Positions 28,407-37,745 of a stretch of DNA of 64,000 nucleotides are shown piece by piece. The DNA lies in NCBI RefSeq assembly GCF_020831365.1, contig NZ_JAJHPV010000010.1:124001-188000 (forward strand), written 5' to 3'. Every line of letters begins with the position of its first letter. Positions within the stretch are counted from its first letter, which is position 1. The DNA is from Massilia agrisoli. GTDB taxonomy: Bacteria; Pseudomonadota; Gammaproteobacteria; Burkholderiales; Burkholderiaceae_D. A program made the position numbers and the translations under genes. Under the pieces are notes generated by a model, which was given only the letters and a program-made list of their open reading frames with translations, did not search any database and was not told the origin of the DNA.

Positions 28407-28913
28407 TCAAGGCAGCTCCCCTGCCGACCCGCCGGTTATTGCCGTCATCGCTTTGCGCATGACGGCATTTTCAAGCTCGACGCCTCGGATCATTACCCGC
28501 TGTTCTTTTTCAACGTGAAACCCGTGGCGCCGGAAAAACGGCTGCGCCGTGAGACTGACATGAGAAAACAAAGTGTCAATTCCGGCGCAACGCGCAATCT
28601 CATGCAGATGGCGCATCAACGCGTTTCCGACGCCCTGGCCAGCAAACTCCGCAGCAACGAAAAAATGGTCGATATAGCCGGACGGCTGCACGTCCGCGAA
28701 CGCCGCCAGCTGACCGTTCACTTCAGCCACCCAGGGCTGGTTCACCTGTATGCGGCGTATCCACTGTTCGCAAAGCTCGGCGCTCTCCTCGCGGGGCGCC
28801 CACGCTTGAATTTGAGCTGCGGTGTAGTTGCGGCGGGCCAGGCCGTGTACGGATGATTTGAAGATTGCGCGAAGAGCAATCTCTTCGCCTGCGGCGCAGG
28901 GGCGGATGTGCAT
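28407..28913 (-). CDS. GNAT family N-acetyltransferase
   Basis: A 168-residue acetyltransferase of the GNAT fold. The acetyl-CoA pyrophosphate loop is AAEFAGQGVGNALM, the usual R/QGxG(A/G) motif in QGVGNAL, and the late FFRRHGF block is typical of motif B. The N-terminal half (SSVHGLARRNYTAAQIQAWAP) resembles the YafP/PhnO-like subgroup. Substrate unknown. Convergent with metK; the metK terminator lies between them. Confidence 0.9.
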   Translation of the reverse strand: MHIRPCAAGEEIALRAIFKSSVHGLARRNYTAAQIQAWAPREESAELCEQWIRRIQVNQPWVAEVNGQLAAFADVQPSGYIDHFFVAAEFAGQGVGNALMRHLHEIARCAGIDTLFSHVSLTAQPFFRRHGFHVEKEQRVMIRGVELENAVMRKAMTAITGGSAGELP

Positions 28914-29113
28914 GTTGAACTGGAGGAGGCGGTTGTCGATTCTGCCAGGGGCGATGACGCTATTTTACCTGTGTGTATTGCCATACTTCGAAGGCCTGGC
29001 TTCCGGCTTGTTCACCGCAGCATGACGCTGAAGTGGTTGCGGCATCTCCACAAGTGCGCAGGGAGACCGGCCCCGCCGCTGGGCAAGCCCACCCGAAAGC
29101 TGTTAAACTTCGC
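28914..29113. other. Upstream region of the GNAT gene and ahcY
   Basis: No gene seen. It must contain the start of the ahcY transcript, which has to begin before the riboswitch at 29114. I find only a weak TAAACT (29104-29109) as a possible -10 and no clear -35. Confidence 0.4.
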
Positions 29114-29176
29114 CATCCGAGGAGCGTTGCGACGAAATTATTTCGCCAGGCTCGGAGTCTTCAAACTGCGCTCACG
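29114..29176 (+). promoter_or_regulatory. S-adenosylhomocysteine (SAH) riboswitch upstream of ahcY
   Basis: The SAH riboswitch turns on SAH-clearing genes when SAH accumulates. P1 pairs CCGAG (29117-29121) with CTCGG (29151-29155). An internal P2 hairpin CGAAA/TTTCG lies at 29133-29145. The P4 pseudoknot pairs GAGCG (29122-29126) with CGCTC (29169-29173), followed by ACG. The invariant GAGGAGCG and GCCAGGCTCGG blocks match the family. It sits 30 bases before the ahcY start, as expected for an ON switch. This is recognition by eye, not a covariance-model score. Confidence 0.9.
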
Positions 29177-29206
29177 TTACTTTTTTCTAACTGAAAGGAG
29201 GGCGTG

Positions 29207-30631
<1,425 letters not shown>

Positions 30632-30640
30632 GCGCTGGCG

Positions 30641-30672
30641 CCCGGCCTCGCCACCGCGGGGCCGGGTTGTTG
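30641..30672 (+). terminator. Probable intrinsic terminator of ahcY
   Basis: CCCGGCC (30641-30647) pairs with GGCCGGG (30660-30666) with a 12-base loop, followed by TTGTTG. It lies just after the ahcY stop. The U-run is weak, so transcription may read into the next gene. Confidence 0.5.
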
Positions 30673-30726
30673 TACAGTTGACGTTCCTTAACTTTTCGAT
30701 GAGCGGGGCTTGCCCCGGACCTTCCC

Positions 30727-31080
30727 ATGCGCCTATTGTTGACCTGGTTGATCAATGCTGCAGCCCTGTTCGCGCTGCCTTTCCTGATGAGCTCCGTAAC
30801 GGTAACCAACGTTGGCGCGGCGCTGGTCGCCGCCCTCGTGCTGGGGCTGGTGAACACCCTGGTGCGCCCGGTGCTGGTGCTGCTGACCTTGCCTGTGACT
30901 TTCCTGTCGCTCGGACTGTTCCTGCTCGTCATTAACGCATTGTTGTTCTGGGGTGTGGCGCACTTCGTTGAAGGTTTCCATGTCGAAGGGTTCTGGTCGG
31001 CTTTCCTGGCTGCGATCCTGTACAGCGTCATCTCATGGGCGCTGTCTACCTTACTCCTCAAAAACAATGGAAACGCATAA
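30727..31080 (+). CDS. Small four-helix membrane protein (phage holin family / YvlD-like)
   Basis: A 117-residue, strongly hydrophobic protein with four predicted membrane segments (about 4-23, 28-52, 55-80, 88-110). It matches the widespread chromosomal family annotated 'phage holin family protein', which is not tied to prophage. LVNTLVRPVLVLLTLPVTFLSLG is a family signature. Function unknown. Its 3' end overlaps the metF start by 14 bases, a coupling seen in related betaproteobacteria. Confidence 0.85.
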   Translation: MRLLLTWLINAAALFALPFLMSSVTVTNVGAALVAALVLGLVNTLVRPVLVLLTLPVTFLSLGLFLLVINALLFWGVAHFVEGFHVEGFWSAFLAAILYSVISWALSTLLLKNNGNA

Positions 31081-31900
31081 TTTCAGTATCGAATTCTTCC
31101 CGCCGAAAACGGCGGAAGGCGCTGAGAAGCTGCGCGCCGTGCGCGAAAAACTCGCGCTGCTGAATCCGAAGTATTTTTCGGTGACCTTCGGCGCCGGCGG
31201 CAGCACCCAGCAGGGCACGCTCGATACCGTGCTCGAAATCAAACAGGCCGGCTACGTGGCCGCGCCCCACCTGTCCTGTGTCGGCGGCAGCCGCGAATCG
31301 ATCCGCGCCATCCTCCAGCAATTCAAGGACAACGGCATCGACCGCGTGGTGGCATTGCGCGGCGACCTGCCAAGCGGTTACGGCGGCGCCGGCGAGTTCC
31401 GCTACGCCAATGAGCTGGTCGAATTCATCCGCGCCGAAACGGGCGACTGGTTCCACATCGAAGTGGCGGCCTATCCGGAAGTGCATCCGCAAGCGCGCTC
31501 GCCGCAGGACGACCTGCAGAACTTCGCGCGCAAGGTCAAGGCCGGCGCGAACGCTGCAATCACCCAGTATTTTTACAACGCCGACGCTTACTTCGCCTTC
31601 ATGGACGAGACGCGCAAACTGGGTATCGATGTACCGGTGGTGGCGGGCATCATGCCGATCACCAATTACACCCAGCTGATGCGCTTTTCGGAGATGTGCG
31701 GCGCCGAGATCCCGCGCTGGGTGCGGCTCAAGCTGGCCAGCTTCGGCGACGACAGCGCCTCGATCAAGGCCTTCGGCCTCGACGTGGTCAGCCAGATGTG
31801 CGAGCGCCTGCTCAAAGGCGGCGCGCCCGGGCTGCACTTCTACAGCATGAACCAGGCGGCGGCCACCACCGCGCTGTGGGAGCGTATCGCCAGCCGTTAA
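31067..31900 (+). CDS. metF: 5,10-methylenetetrahydrofolate reductase
   Basis: MetF reduces methylene-THF to methyl-THF, the methyl donor for methionine synthesis. The ATG at 31067, overlapping the previous gene, gives METHNFSIEFFPPKT, the normal N-terminus with the catalytic Glu. The TIM-barrel protein is 277 residues with VALRGDLPSGYG, AAYPEVHPQA and ITQYFYN. The stop overlaps that of the convergent gene by three bases. Confidence 0.97.
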   Translation: METHNFSIEFFPPKTAEGAEKLRAVREKLALLNPKYFSVTFGAGGSTQQGTLDTVLEIKQAGYVAAPHLSCVGGSRESIRAILQQFKDNGIDRVVALRGDLPSGYGGAGEFRYANELVEFIRAETGDWFHIEVAAYPEVHPQARSPQDDLQNFARKVKAGANAAITQYFYNADAYFAFMDETRKLGIDVPVVAGIMPITNYTQLMRFSEMCGAEIPRWVRLKLASFGDDSASIKAFGLDVVSQMCERLLKGGAPGLHFYSMNQAAATTALWERIASR

Positions 31901-32514
31901 GCCTGCTCGGTAATGATCAGGTCGAGCGCGACATCGTGCGGGTCGTCAGCGAAACAGGCCGCGGCCAGCGCGTAGGCGATGCCCAGGGTGAGGGGGCGCG
32001 GATGCGGCGCCAGCGTGCGGTCGTAATAGCCGCCCCCGTAGCCCAGGCGGTAGCCGTGCTGGTTAAATCCCAGGCACGGAATCATCAAGGTGTGCGGGCG
32101 CGCCACGGGCCGCAGCAGTTGCGGCACCGCGACGCCCATGCGGTCGCGCGCCATCTCTTCCCCAGGCTCCCAGTGGGCAAATCCAAGCGGTGCGTCTTTT
32201 TCATGCACCACCGGCAGCGCCAGCCGCACGCCGGCGCGCGCCAGTTCGACATACGCCGGACGCAGGTCAGGCTCGCCCGCCAGCGGCCAGTACACCCCGA
32301 TGTCGCCGGGCTTTTCGGTGTCCCACCACGCCAGTACGTTGGCGCAGATTTGAGCATCCCAATGCTGTTTTTGCAGCGGGTCGAGCGCGCGCCGCGCCGC
32401 CATCAGCGCCTTGCGCAAGGCCGCCTTGTCACCAGGTGAAATGACTGTTGTTTCCCCGGTCGTGCAGGGTGGCAAGGCGTTGCTATCGCGTGGTATTCTT
32501 GATTCGCCGGTCAT
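31897..32514 (-). CDS. ygfA: 5-formyltetrahydrofolate cyclo-ligase
   Basis: This enzyme recycles 5-formyl-THF to methenyl-THF. The 205-residue protein has ALRKALMAARRAL, the substrate loop GYRLGYGGGYYDRTL (the ATP-binding signature) and VALDLIITE. The ATG at 32514 adds about 28 residues before the usual start, with no better start codon seen. It is convergent and end-overlapping with metF, another folate enzyme. Divergent from the lytic transglycosylase, with only 32 bases between starts. Confidence 0.92.
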   Translation of the reverse strand: MTGESRIPRDSNALPPCTTGETTVISPGDKAALRKALMAARRALDPLQKQHWDAQICANVLAWWDTEKPGDIGVYWPLAGEPDLRPAYVELARAGVRLALPVVHEKDAPLGFAHWEPGEEMARDRMGVAVPQLLRPVARPHTLMIPCLGFNQHGYRLGYGGGYYDRTLAPHPRPLTLGIAYALAAACFADDPHDVALDLIITEQA

Positions 32515-32546
32515 GTGTTCACTGAAGTTTCGTTGAGAGTTGAGTA

Positions 32547-34502
32547 TTGACATACCTACCGAAATTATTCGCCGGCGCCTTGCTTGCCGCTTCCTGCCTG
32601 ACTTCAGCTGTCGCCCAGTCGACTGAGGGAGCCGCAATTGCGCGCGCCGACGAGGACATCTTCATGCTGCTGCGCGAGGCCGCCCGCCAGGGCGACGCCG
32701 CCAAGGCCACCGCTTACGCGTCGCGCCTGCCGAACCATGAGTTCGCACCCTACGTTGAATATTATCGTCTGAAACCGCAGCTGCGCACCGCATCGCCCGC
32801 AGAAGTGCTCGGTTTCCTCACGCGCCACAACGGCAGCGCCATCGCCGAGCGCATGCGCATCGACTGGCTGCTTGAACTTGGCCGCGCGCGCGACTGGAAC
32901 AATTTTGACCAGCAGCTGCCGCTGGTAGTCTCGGGCGACGACCTCCAGCTCAAATGCTATGCGCTGCTCTCGCGCCTGGCCAAAGGCGAGAACGTGGCCG
33001 CCGATGCGCGCCTGTTGCTGCTCCAGCCGCCAGCCTACGGCGACGCCTGCGCCGCGCTGATTTCCGGGCTGGCGCAGTCGGGCCAGTTCAGCGCCGACGA
33101 CCTGCTGTTCCAGCTGCGCCTCGCCGGCGAGATGGACGCCACGGGGCCGTCGCGCCGCACCGCGCTGCTGCTTGGCGCATCCGACACGCGCGCCGCGCAG
33201 GCAGTGGACATGCCGGCGCTGGCGATGGCGCGCGGCGTCGGCGACACCCGCGCCGATCGGGCCATTTACCTTGTCGCCGTGTCGCGCCTGGCCCGCACCA
33301 CCCTGAACCTGGCGGTCGTGGCGCTCGAAAAAAACGCGCCCAGGTTTGACCGTACCGAACTGGCAATCGGCTGGGCCGGGATCGCGCACGCGGCGTCGCT
33401 TGCGCTCGACCCGGATGCTTATATCTATTGGCAAAAGGCCGCCGCAGCGCCGTTGACCAACGAGCAGTTCCAGTGGAAGACCCGCATCGCGCTGCGCCGG
33501 CAGGACTGGAAAACGGTGGCCGACACCATCCATGCGATGCCCGAGCGCCTGCGCAGCGACCCAACCTGGACCTACTGGCTGGCGCGCGCGATGCAGGCCA
33601 CCGCCAATGGCGCGCAGAATCCGGAAGCGCTGGCGATGTACCAGCGCATCGCCGACCGCAACCACTTCTACGGCCAGCTGGCGCTCGAAGAGCTGGGCCA
33701 GAAAATCGCCGTGCCGCCGGCTCCGGCGCCGCTTACCGCCGCCGAAATCACGGCCATCGAAGGCAACCAGGGACTACAGCGCGCGCTGCGCTTCTTTAAC
33801 CTGCGCCTGCGCGCCGAAGGCGCGCGCGAGTGGAACTGGGAGCTGCGCAAGTTCAGCGAGCGCGAGCTGCTTGCCGCCGCCGATTTCGCGCGCCGCCACG
33901 ACATCCTCGACCGCATGGTCAACACGTCCGAGCGCACCCGCACCATGTTCGACTATACCCAGCGCTTCCCGGCCCCGCACCACGACATCCTGGCCCCGAC
34001 CACGCAGGACCTTGGCCTCGACAAGGCCTGGGTGTATGGCCTGATCCGCCAGGAGTCGCGCTTCATCCTCGATGCGCGTTCCAGCGTGGGCGCGTCCGGC
34101 CTGATGCAGGTGATGCCGGGAACCGGCGACTACGTGGCGCGCAAGATCGGCCTTGGCGAATACGTCAAGGGCAAGCTGACCGACCTGCGCACCAACATCG
34201 TACTGGGCGCGAACTACATGAACATGGTGCTGCAGGGGGCGGGCGGATCGCAGCCGGTGGCCACCGCCGCCTACAACGCAGGCCCGAGCCGGCCGCGCCG
34301 CTGGCGCGCCAATTTGTCGGAGCCGATGGAGGGCGCGGTCTTCGCCGAATCGATCCCGTTTACCGAAACACGCATCTACGTCAAGAACGTGATGGCCAAC
34401 GCGACCAACTACGCGGCGCTGTTCGAGAACAAGCCGCAGTCGCTGAAAGCGCGCCTCGGCAACGTCATGCCACCAGGGAAAGCGGGCGATACCCTGCCGT
34501 GA
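32547..34502 (+). CDS. slt: Soluble lytic murein transglycosylase
   Basis: Slt cleaves peptidoglycan glycan strands with formation of anhydro-muropeptides in the periplasm. The 651-residue protein starts with TTG at 32547 and a signal peptide (LPKLFAGALLAASCLTSAVAQ region). A superhelical alpha domain takes up the middle, then the catalytic SLT domain: catalytic Glu in LIRQESRF, SSVGASGLMQVMPGT, and NIVLGANYMN, followed by ATAAYNAGPSRPRRW. The TTG start and the very short divergent intergenic region are odd, but no better start is seen. Confidence 0.94.
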   Translation: MTYLPKLFAGALLAASCLTSAVAQSTEGAAIARADEDIFMLLREAARQGDAAKATAYASRLPNHEFAPYVEYYRLKPQLRTASPAEVLGFLTRHNGSAIAERMRIDWLLELGRARDWNNFDQQLPLVVSGDDLQLKCYALLSRLAKGENVAADARLLLLQPPAYGDACAALISGLAQSGQFSADDLLFQLRLAGEMDATGPSRRTALLLGASDTRAAQAVDMPALAMARGVGDTRADRAIYLVAVSRLARTTLNLAVVALEKNAPRFDRTELAIGWAGIAHAASLALDPDAYIYWQKAAAAPLTNEQFQWKTRIALRRQDWKTVADTIHAMPERLRSDPTWTYWLARAMQATANGAQNPEALAMYQRIADRNHFYGQLALEELGQKIAVPPAPAPLTAAEITAIEGNQGLQRALRFFNLRLRAEGAREWNWELRKFSERELLAAADFARRHDILDRMVNTSERTRTMFDYTQRFPAPHHDILAPTTQDLGLDKAWVYGLIRQESRFILDARSSVGASGLMQVMPGTGDYVARKIGLGEYVKGKLTDLRTNIVLGANYMNMVLQGAGGSQPVATAAYNAGPSRPRRWRANLSEPMEGAVFAESIPFTETRIYVKNVMANATNYAALFENKPQSLKARLGNVMPPGKAGDTLP

Positions 34503-34572
34503 TTTTGCCAAAGTGGTATTCTTGACCATAGTTCAAGCACTGTGGCATAACCAGAGGCGAGCCACCGTTCAG

Positions 34573-34650
34573 CGTCGTTCCCGCGAATGCGGGAACCCAT
34601 GCATCGCTGTGCGACCGTTGTATGGATTCCCGCTTTCGCGGGAACGACGG
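34573..34650. repeat. REP/REPIN-like paired inverted repeat, copy 2
   Basis: CGTCGTTCCCGC, GAAT, GCGGGAACCCATGC at 34573-34602 faces ATGGATTCCCGC, TTTC, GCGGGAACGACGG at about 34622-34650. It lies between slt and the NDUFA9-like gene. Confidence 0.85.
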
Positions 34651-34694
34651 TCTCACATATGACGGTGACCGAGCCTCCCCAACCGGGCGGACTC

Positions 34695-35666
34695 ATGGCA
34701 GACATGGAAGACATGGCAGTAGTAGTGTTCGGCGGCTCCGGCTTTATCGGCAGCCATCTGGTGGCGCGCTTGTCGGAAGAGGGCGTGCGCACCATCGTCC
34801 CCACCCGGCGCGCCGAGCGCGCGCGGCATCTCACTTTCCTGCCGCGCGTTGAAGTGGTCGAAGCCGACATCGGCGACGACGCCACCTTGCGCCGCCTGCT
34901 GGCCGGGCGCGACGCCGCGATCAACCTGGTCGGCGTGCTGCACTCGCGGCGCGGCAATCCGTACGGCCCCGAGTTTGCCCACGCCCACGTCGAACTGCCG
35001 CGCCGGATCGTGGGCGCCTGCGCCGAGATGGGCGTCAAGCGCTACCTGCACATGAGCGCTCTGGGCGCCGATTCGGATGGCCCGTCGATGTACCAGCGTT
35101 CCAAGGCCGCCGGCGAAATGGCCGCGCGCGCCGAGCCCGAAGTAGCCGCCACCATCTTCCGCCCGTCGGTGGTATTCGGCCCGGGAGACAACTTCCTCAA
35201 CATGTTCGCGCGCCTGCAGAAGCACTTGCCGGTGATCCCGCTGGCCTGCGCCGACACCGACTTCCAGCCGGTGTACGTGGGCGACGTGGCCAGCGCCTAC
35301 GTGCACGCGCTGGCCGACCCCAAATCGCGCCACCTGGTGTATGAGCTGGGCGGCCCGACCATCTATCCGCTGATTGAACTGGTGCGCATGGCTGGCCGCT
35401 ACTCGCAGCACCCGCGCCCGATTATCCGCCTGCCCGACGCACTGGCGCGGCTGCAGGCGATGATCTTCGAAATGCTGCCCGGTACGCCTTTGATCACCCG
35501 CGACAACCTCGACTCGATGAAGGTCGATAACGTGGTCGACCCGGCGATCCAGTCCTTGACAGCGGCGAACCTCGGCATCAAGCTCACGGCCATCGAAGCG
35601 GTGGCGCCGCACTACCTGTCGCCATCGGAGCCGTACGACCAGTTTCGCGCCCGCGCCGGACGCTGA
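34695..35666 (+). CDS. NDUFA9-like NAD(P)-binding atypical SDR protein
   Basis: An atypical short-chain dehydrogenase of the complex I NDUFA9 type. The Rossmann motif is VVFGGSGFIGSHLVARL; SMYQRSKAAGE carries the YxxxK. Many betaproteobacteria have this gene; the bacterial role is unclear (quinone biosynthesis or complex I assembly have been proposed for homologues). The frame is open upstream through the repeat, so I start at the first Met after it (34695); M4 or M7 would also fit. About 323 residues. Confidence 0.88.
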   Translation: MADMEDMAVVVFGGSGFIGSHLVARLSEEGVRTIVPTRRAERARHLTFLPRVEVVEADIGDDATLRRLLAGRDAAINLVGVLHSRRGNPYGPEFAHAHVELPRRIVGACAEMGVKRYLHMSALGADSDGPSMYQRSKAAGEMAARAEPEVAATIFRPSVVFGPGDNFLNMFARLQKHLPVIPLACADTDFQPVYVGDVASAYVHALADPKSRHLVYELGGPTIYPLIELVRMAGRYSQHPRPIIRLPDALARLQAMIFEMLPGTPLITRDNLDSMKVDNVVDPAIQSLTAANLGIKLTAIEAVAPHYLSPSEPYDQFRARAGR

Positions 35667-35699
35667 GAACTTCCTTTAACCACCCACAGACCCACGCAC

Positions 35700-36416
35700 A
35701 TGCAAACGACTGAACTCGACCCGACCCTTTCGCAAACCCTTGACGACGCCCGCAAGGCCGGCCTCACCCTCGTCATCGGTAACAAGAACTACTCGTCGTG
35801 GTCGATGCGTCCGTGGGTGGCGATGACGGCGTTCGGCATCCCGTTCACCGAAGTGCGCGTCCTGCTCGACAAGCCGGACACCGCCGCCCGCATTGCCGAA
35901 TATTCGGCCGCTGGCCGCGTGCCGGTGCTGGTCGCCGGCGAGATCACGATCTGGGACAGCCTGGCGATCTGCGAATACCTCGCCGAGCAGTTCCAGGAAA
36001 AGCACATGTGGCCGCAGGACGTGGCCGCACGCGCAATGGCCCGCGCCGTCAGCGCCGAAATGCACTCGGGCTTCTCCGACCTGCGCACGGCGATGCCGAT
36101 GAACATCCGCGCCAGCCTGCCGGGCCGCGGCCGCACACCAGGCTCGCAGGGCGATATCGGCCGCATCTGCGAGATCTGGGAAGAGTGCCTGTCGCGCTTC
36201 GGCCATCACCAGTTCCTGTTCGGCGAGTTCTCGATTGCCGACGCGTTCTACGCGCCGGTGGTGATGCGTTTCCGTACCTACGGTGTGTCGCTCGCGCCGG
36301 CGCTCCAGGCCTACTGCGACCGCGTCGCCGCGCATCCTGCGGTAGCGCGCTGGATCAGCGAAGCGCTGGCTGAAACTGAAACCGCCGACAAGCACGACCA
36401 GGAACTGCCGAAGTAA
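35700..36416 (+). CDS. Glutathione S-transferase family protein
   Basis: A 238-residue GST fold protein. The N-terminal thioredoxin-like domain has LVIGNKNYSSWSMRPW (SSWS is the catalytic Ser motif of the zeta/beta-like class) and the cis-Pro region RVPVLVAGEITIWDSLAICEYL with the glutathione-binding DS pair. An alpha-helical C-terminal domain follows with FGEFSIADAFYAPVV. The substrate is unknown. Five bases before the cca gene, so probably co-transcribed with it. Confidence 0.92.
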   Translation: MQTTELDPTLSQTLDDARKAGLTLVIGNKNYSSWSMRPWVAMTAFGIPFTEVRVLLDKPDTAARIAEYSAAGRVPVLVAGEITIWDSLAICEYLAEQFQEKHMWPQDVAARAMARAVSAEMHSGFSDLRTAMPMNIRASLPGRGRTPGSQGDIGRICEIWEECLSRFGHHQFLFGEFSIADAFYAPVVMRFRTYGVSLAPALQAYCDRVAAHPAVARWISEALAETETADKHDQELPK

Positions 36417-36421
36417 TCGCG

Positions 36422-37663
36422 ATGAAAACCTATATCGTCGGCGGCGCCGTGCGCGACGAGCTGCTGGGGCTTGCGGTCAAGGACCGCGACTGGGTCGTCG
36501 TGGGCGCCACGCCGGAGGCGATGGTGGCCAAAGGCTTCCGCCCGGTCGGCAAGGACTTCCCGGTCTTCCTGCATCCCGACACACAGGAAGAGTACGCGCT
36601 GGCGCGCACCGAGCGCAAAACCGCGCCGGGTTACCGCGGCTTCGTGTTCCACACCTCGCCGGACGTCACGCTGGAGGACGACCTGGTGCGGCGCGACCTG
36701 ACCATCAATGCGATCGCGCGTTCCGCCGACGGCACGCTGACCGATCCGTTCGGCGGCCAGGAAGACATCCGCAACAAGGTATTTCGCCACGTGTCCACTG
36801 CGTTTGGCGAAGACCCGGTGCGCATCCTGCGCGTGGCGCGCTTCGCCGCCCGCTTCCCGCAGTTTTGCGTTGCGCCTGAAACCAATGCGCTGATGCGCAA
36901 GATGGTCGAGGAGGGCGAGGTCGATGCGCTGGTGCCTGAACGCGTGTGGCAGGAGGTGTCGCGCGGCCTGATGGAGCAAAAGCCGTCGCGCATGCTGGAG
37001 GTGCTGCGCGACTGCGGCGCACTGGCGCGCATCATGCCCGAGCTGGACAAGCTGTGGGGCGTGCCGCAGCCGCCGCTGCACCATCCCGAAGTCGACACCG
37101 GCGTGCACATGATGATGGTGGTCGACTACGCTGCCGACGCGGGCTACGAGCTCGAAGTGCGCTTCGCCGCGCTGATGCACGACCTTGGCAAAGGCGTCAC
37201 GCCGCCGGAAGCATGGCCCAGCCACCACGGCCACGAAGGCCTGGGCCTCAAGCTGATCGACCAGCTGTGCCGGCGCCTGAAGGTGCCCAACGACTGCCGC
37301 GAACTGGCATTGATGACCGCGCGCGAGCATGGCAATGTGTCGCGCGCCGGGATCCTGCGCCCGAATACGCTGGTGACCTTGTTCGAACGCTGCGATGCGT
37401 TCCGCAAGCCGCAGCGGTTTGAACAGATGCTGCGCGCGTCCGAATGCGATTTCCGCGGGCGCGGCAATGCCGAGGCCAGCTTCCGCGACAAGCCGTTCCC
37501 GCAGGCGGCGCACCTGCTGCGCGCGCTGGATGCTGCACGCGCCGTGGACGCTGGCGCGGTGGCGCTGCGCTACGCCGAACAGAAGCAGCGGATTGCGCAG
37601 GCGGTGCATGCGAGCCGGGTAGCGGCCGTCCGGGCAGCGTTGCGTTTGCCGCACGGAAACTAA
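36422..37663 (+). CDS. cca: CCA-adding tRNA nucleotidyltransferase (multifunctional, with HD domain)
   Basis: This enzyme adds and repairs the 3' CCA of tRNA. The 413-residue protein has the GGAVRDELLG flexible loop and the KDRDWVVVGATP catalytic DxD region, the RRDLTINAIA and EDPVRILRVARFAARF motifs, and an HD phosphohydrolase domain (LMHDLGKG, HHGHEG). The extra HD domain marks the gamma/beta multifunctional type with 2',3'-phosphatase activity. Start at 36422. Confidence 0.97.
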   Translation: MKTYIVGGAVRDELLGLAVKDRDWVVVGATPEAMVAKGFRPVGKDFPVFLHPDTQEEYALARTERKTAPGYRGFVFHTSPDVTLEDDLVRRDLTINAIARSADGTLTDPFGGQEDIRNKVFRHVSTAFGEDPVRILRVARFAARFPQFCVAPETNALMRKMVEEGEVDALVPERVWQEVSRGLMEQKPSRMLEVLRDCGALARIMPELDKLWGVPQPPLHHPEVDTGVHMMMVVDYAADAGYELEVRFAALMHDLGKGVTPPEAWPSHHGHEGLGLKLIDQLCRRLKVPNDCRELALMTAREHGNVSRAGILRPNTLVTLFERCDAFRKPQRFEQMLRASECDFRGRGNAEASFRDKPFPQAAHLLRALDAARAVDAGAVALRYAEQKQRIAQAVHASRVAAVRAALRLPHGN

Positions 37664-37745
37664 TGCTTACAAAGTCGCGCGGAGCGTGGCATGTAATCCT
37701 GATATTCTCTGAGCTCGAGTTACCGCAACAGGGACGGAGGAACCA

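Noticed and set aside
30727-31080. Holin-like gene as a sign of prophage
   Set aside because: The family name is historical; it is a chromosomal gene wedged between ahcY and metF with no phage genes nearby.
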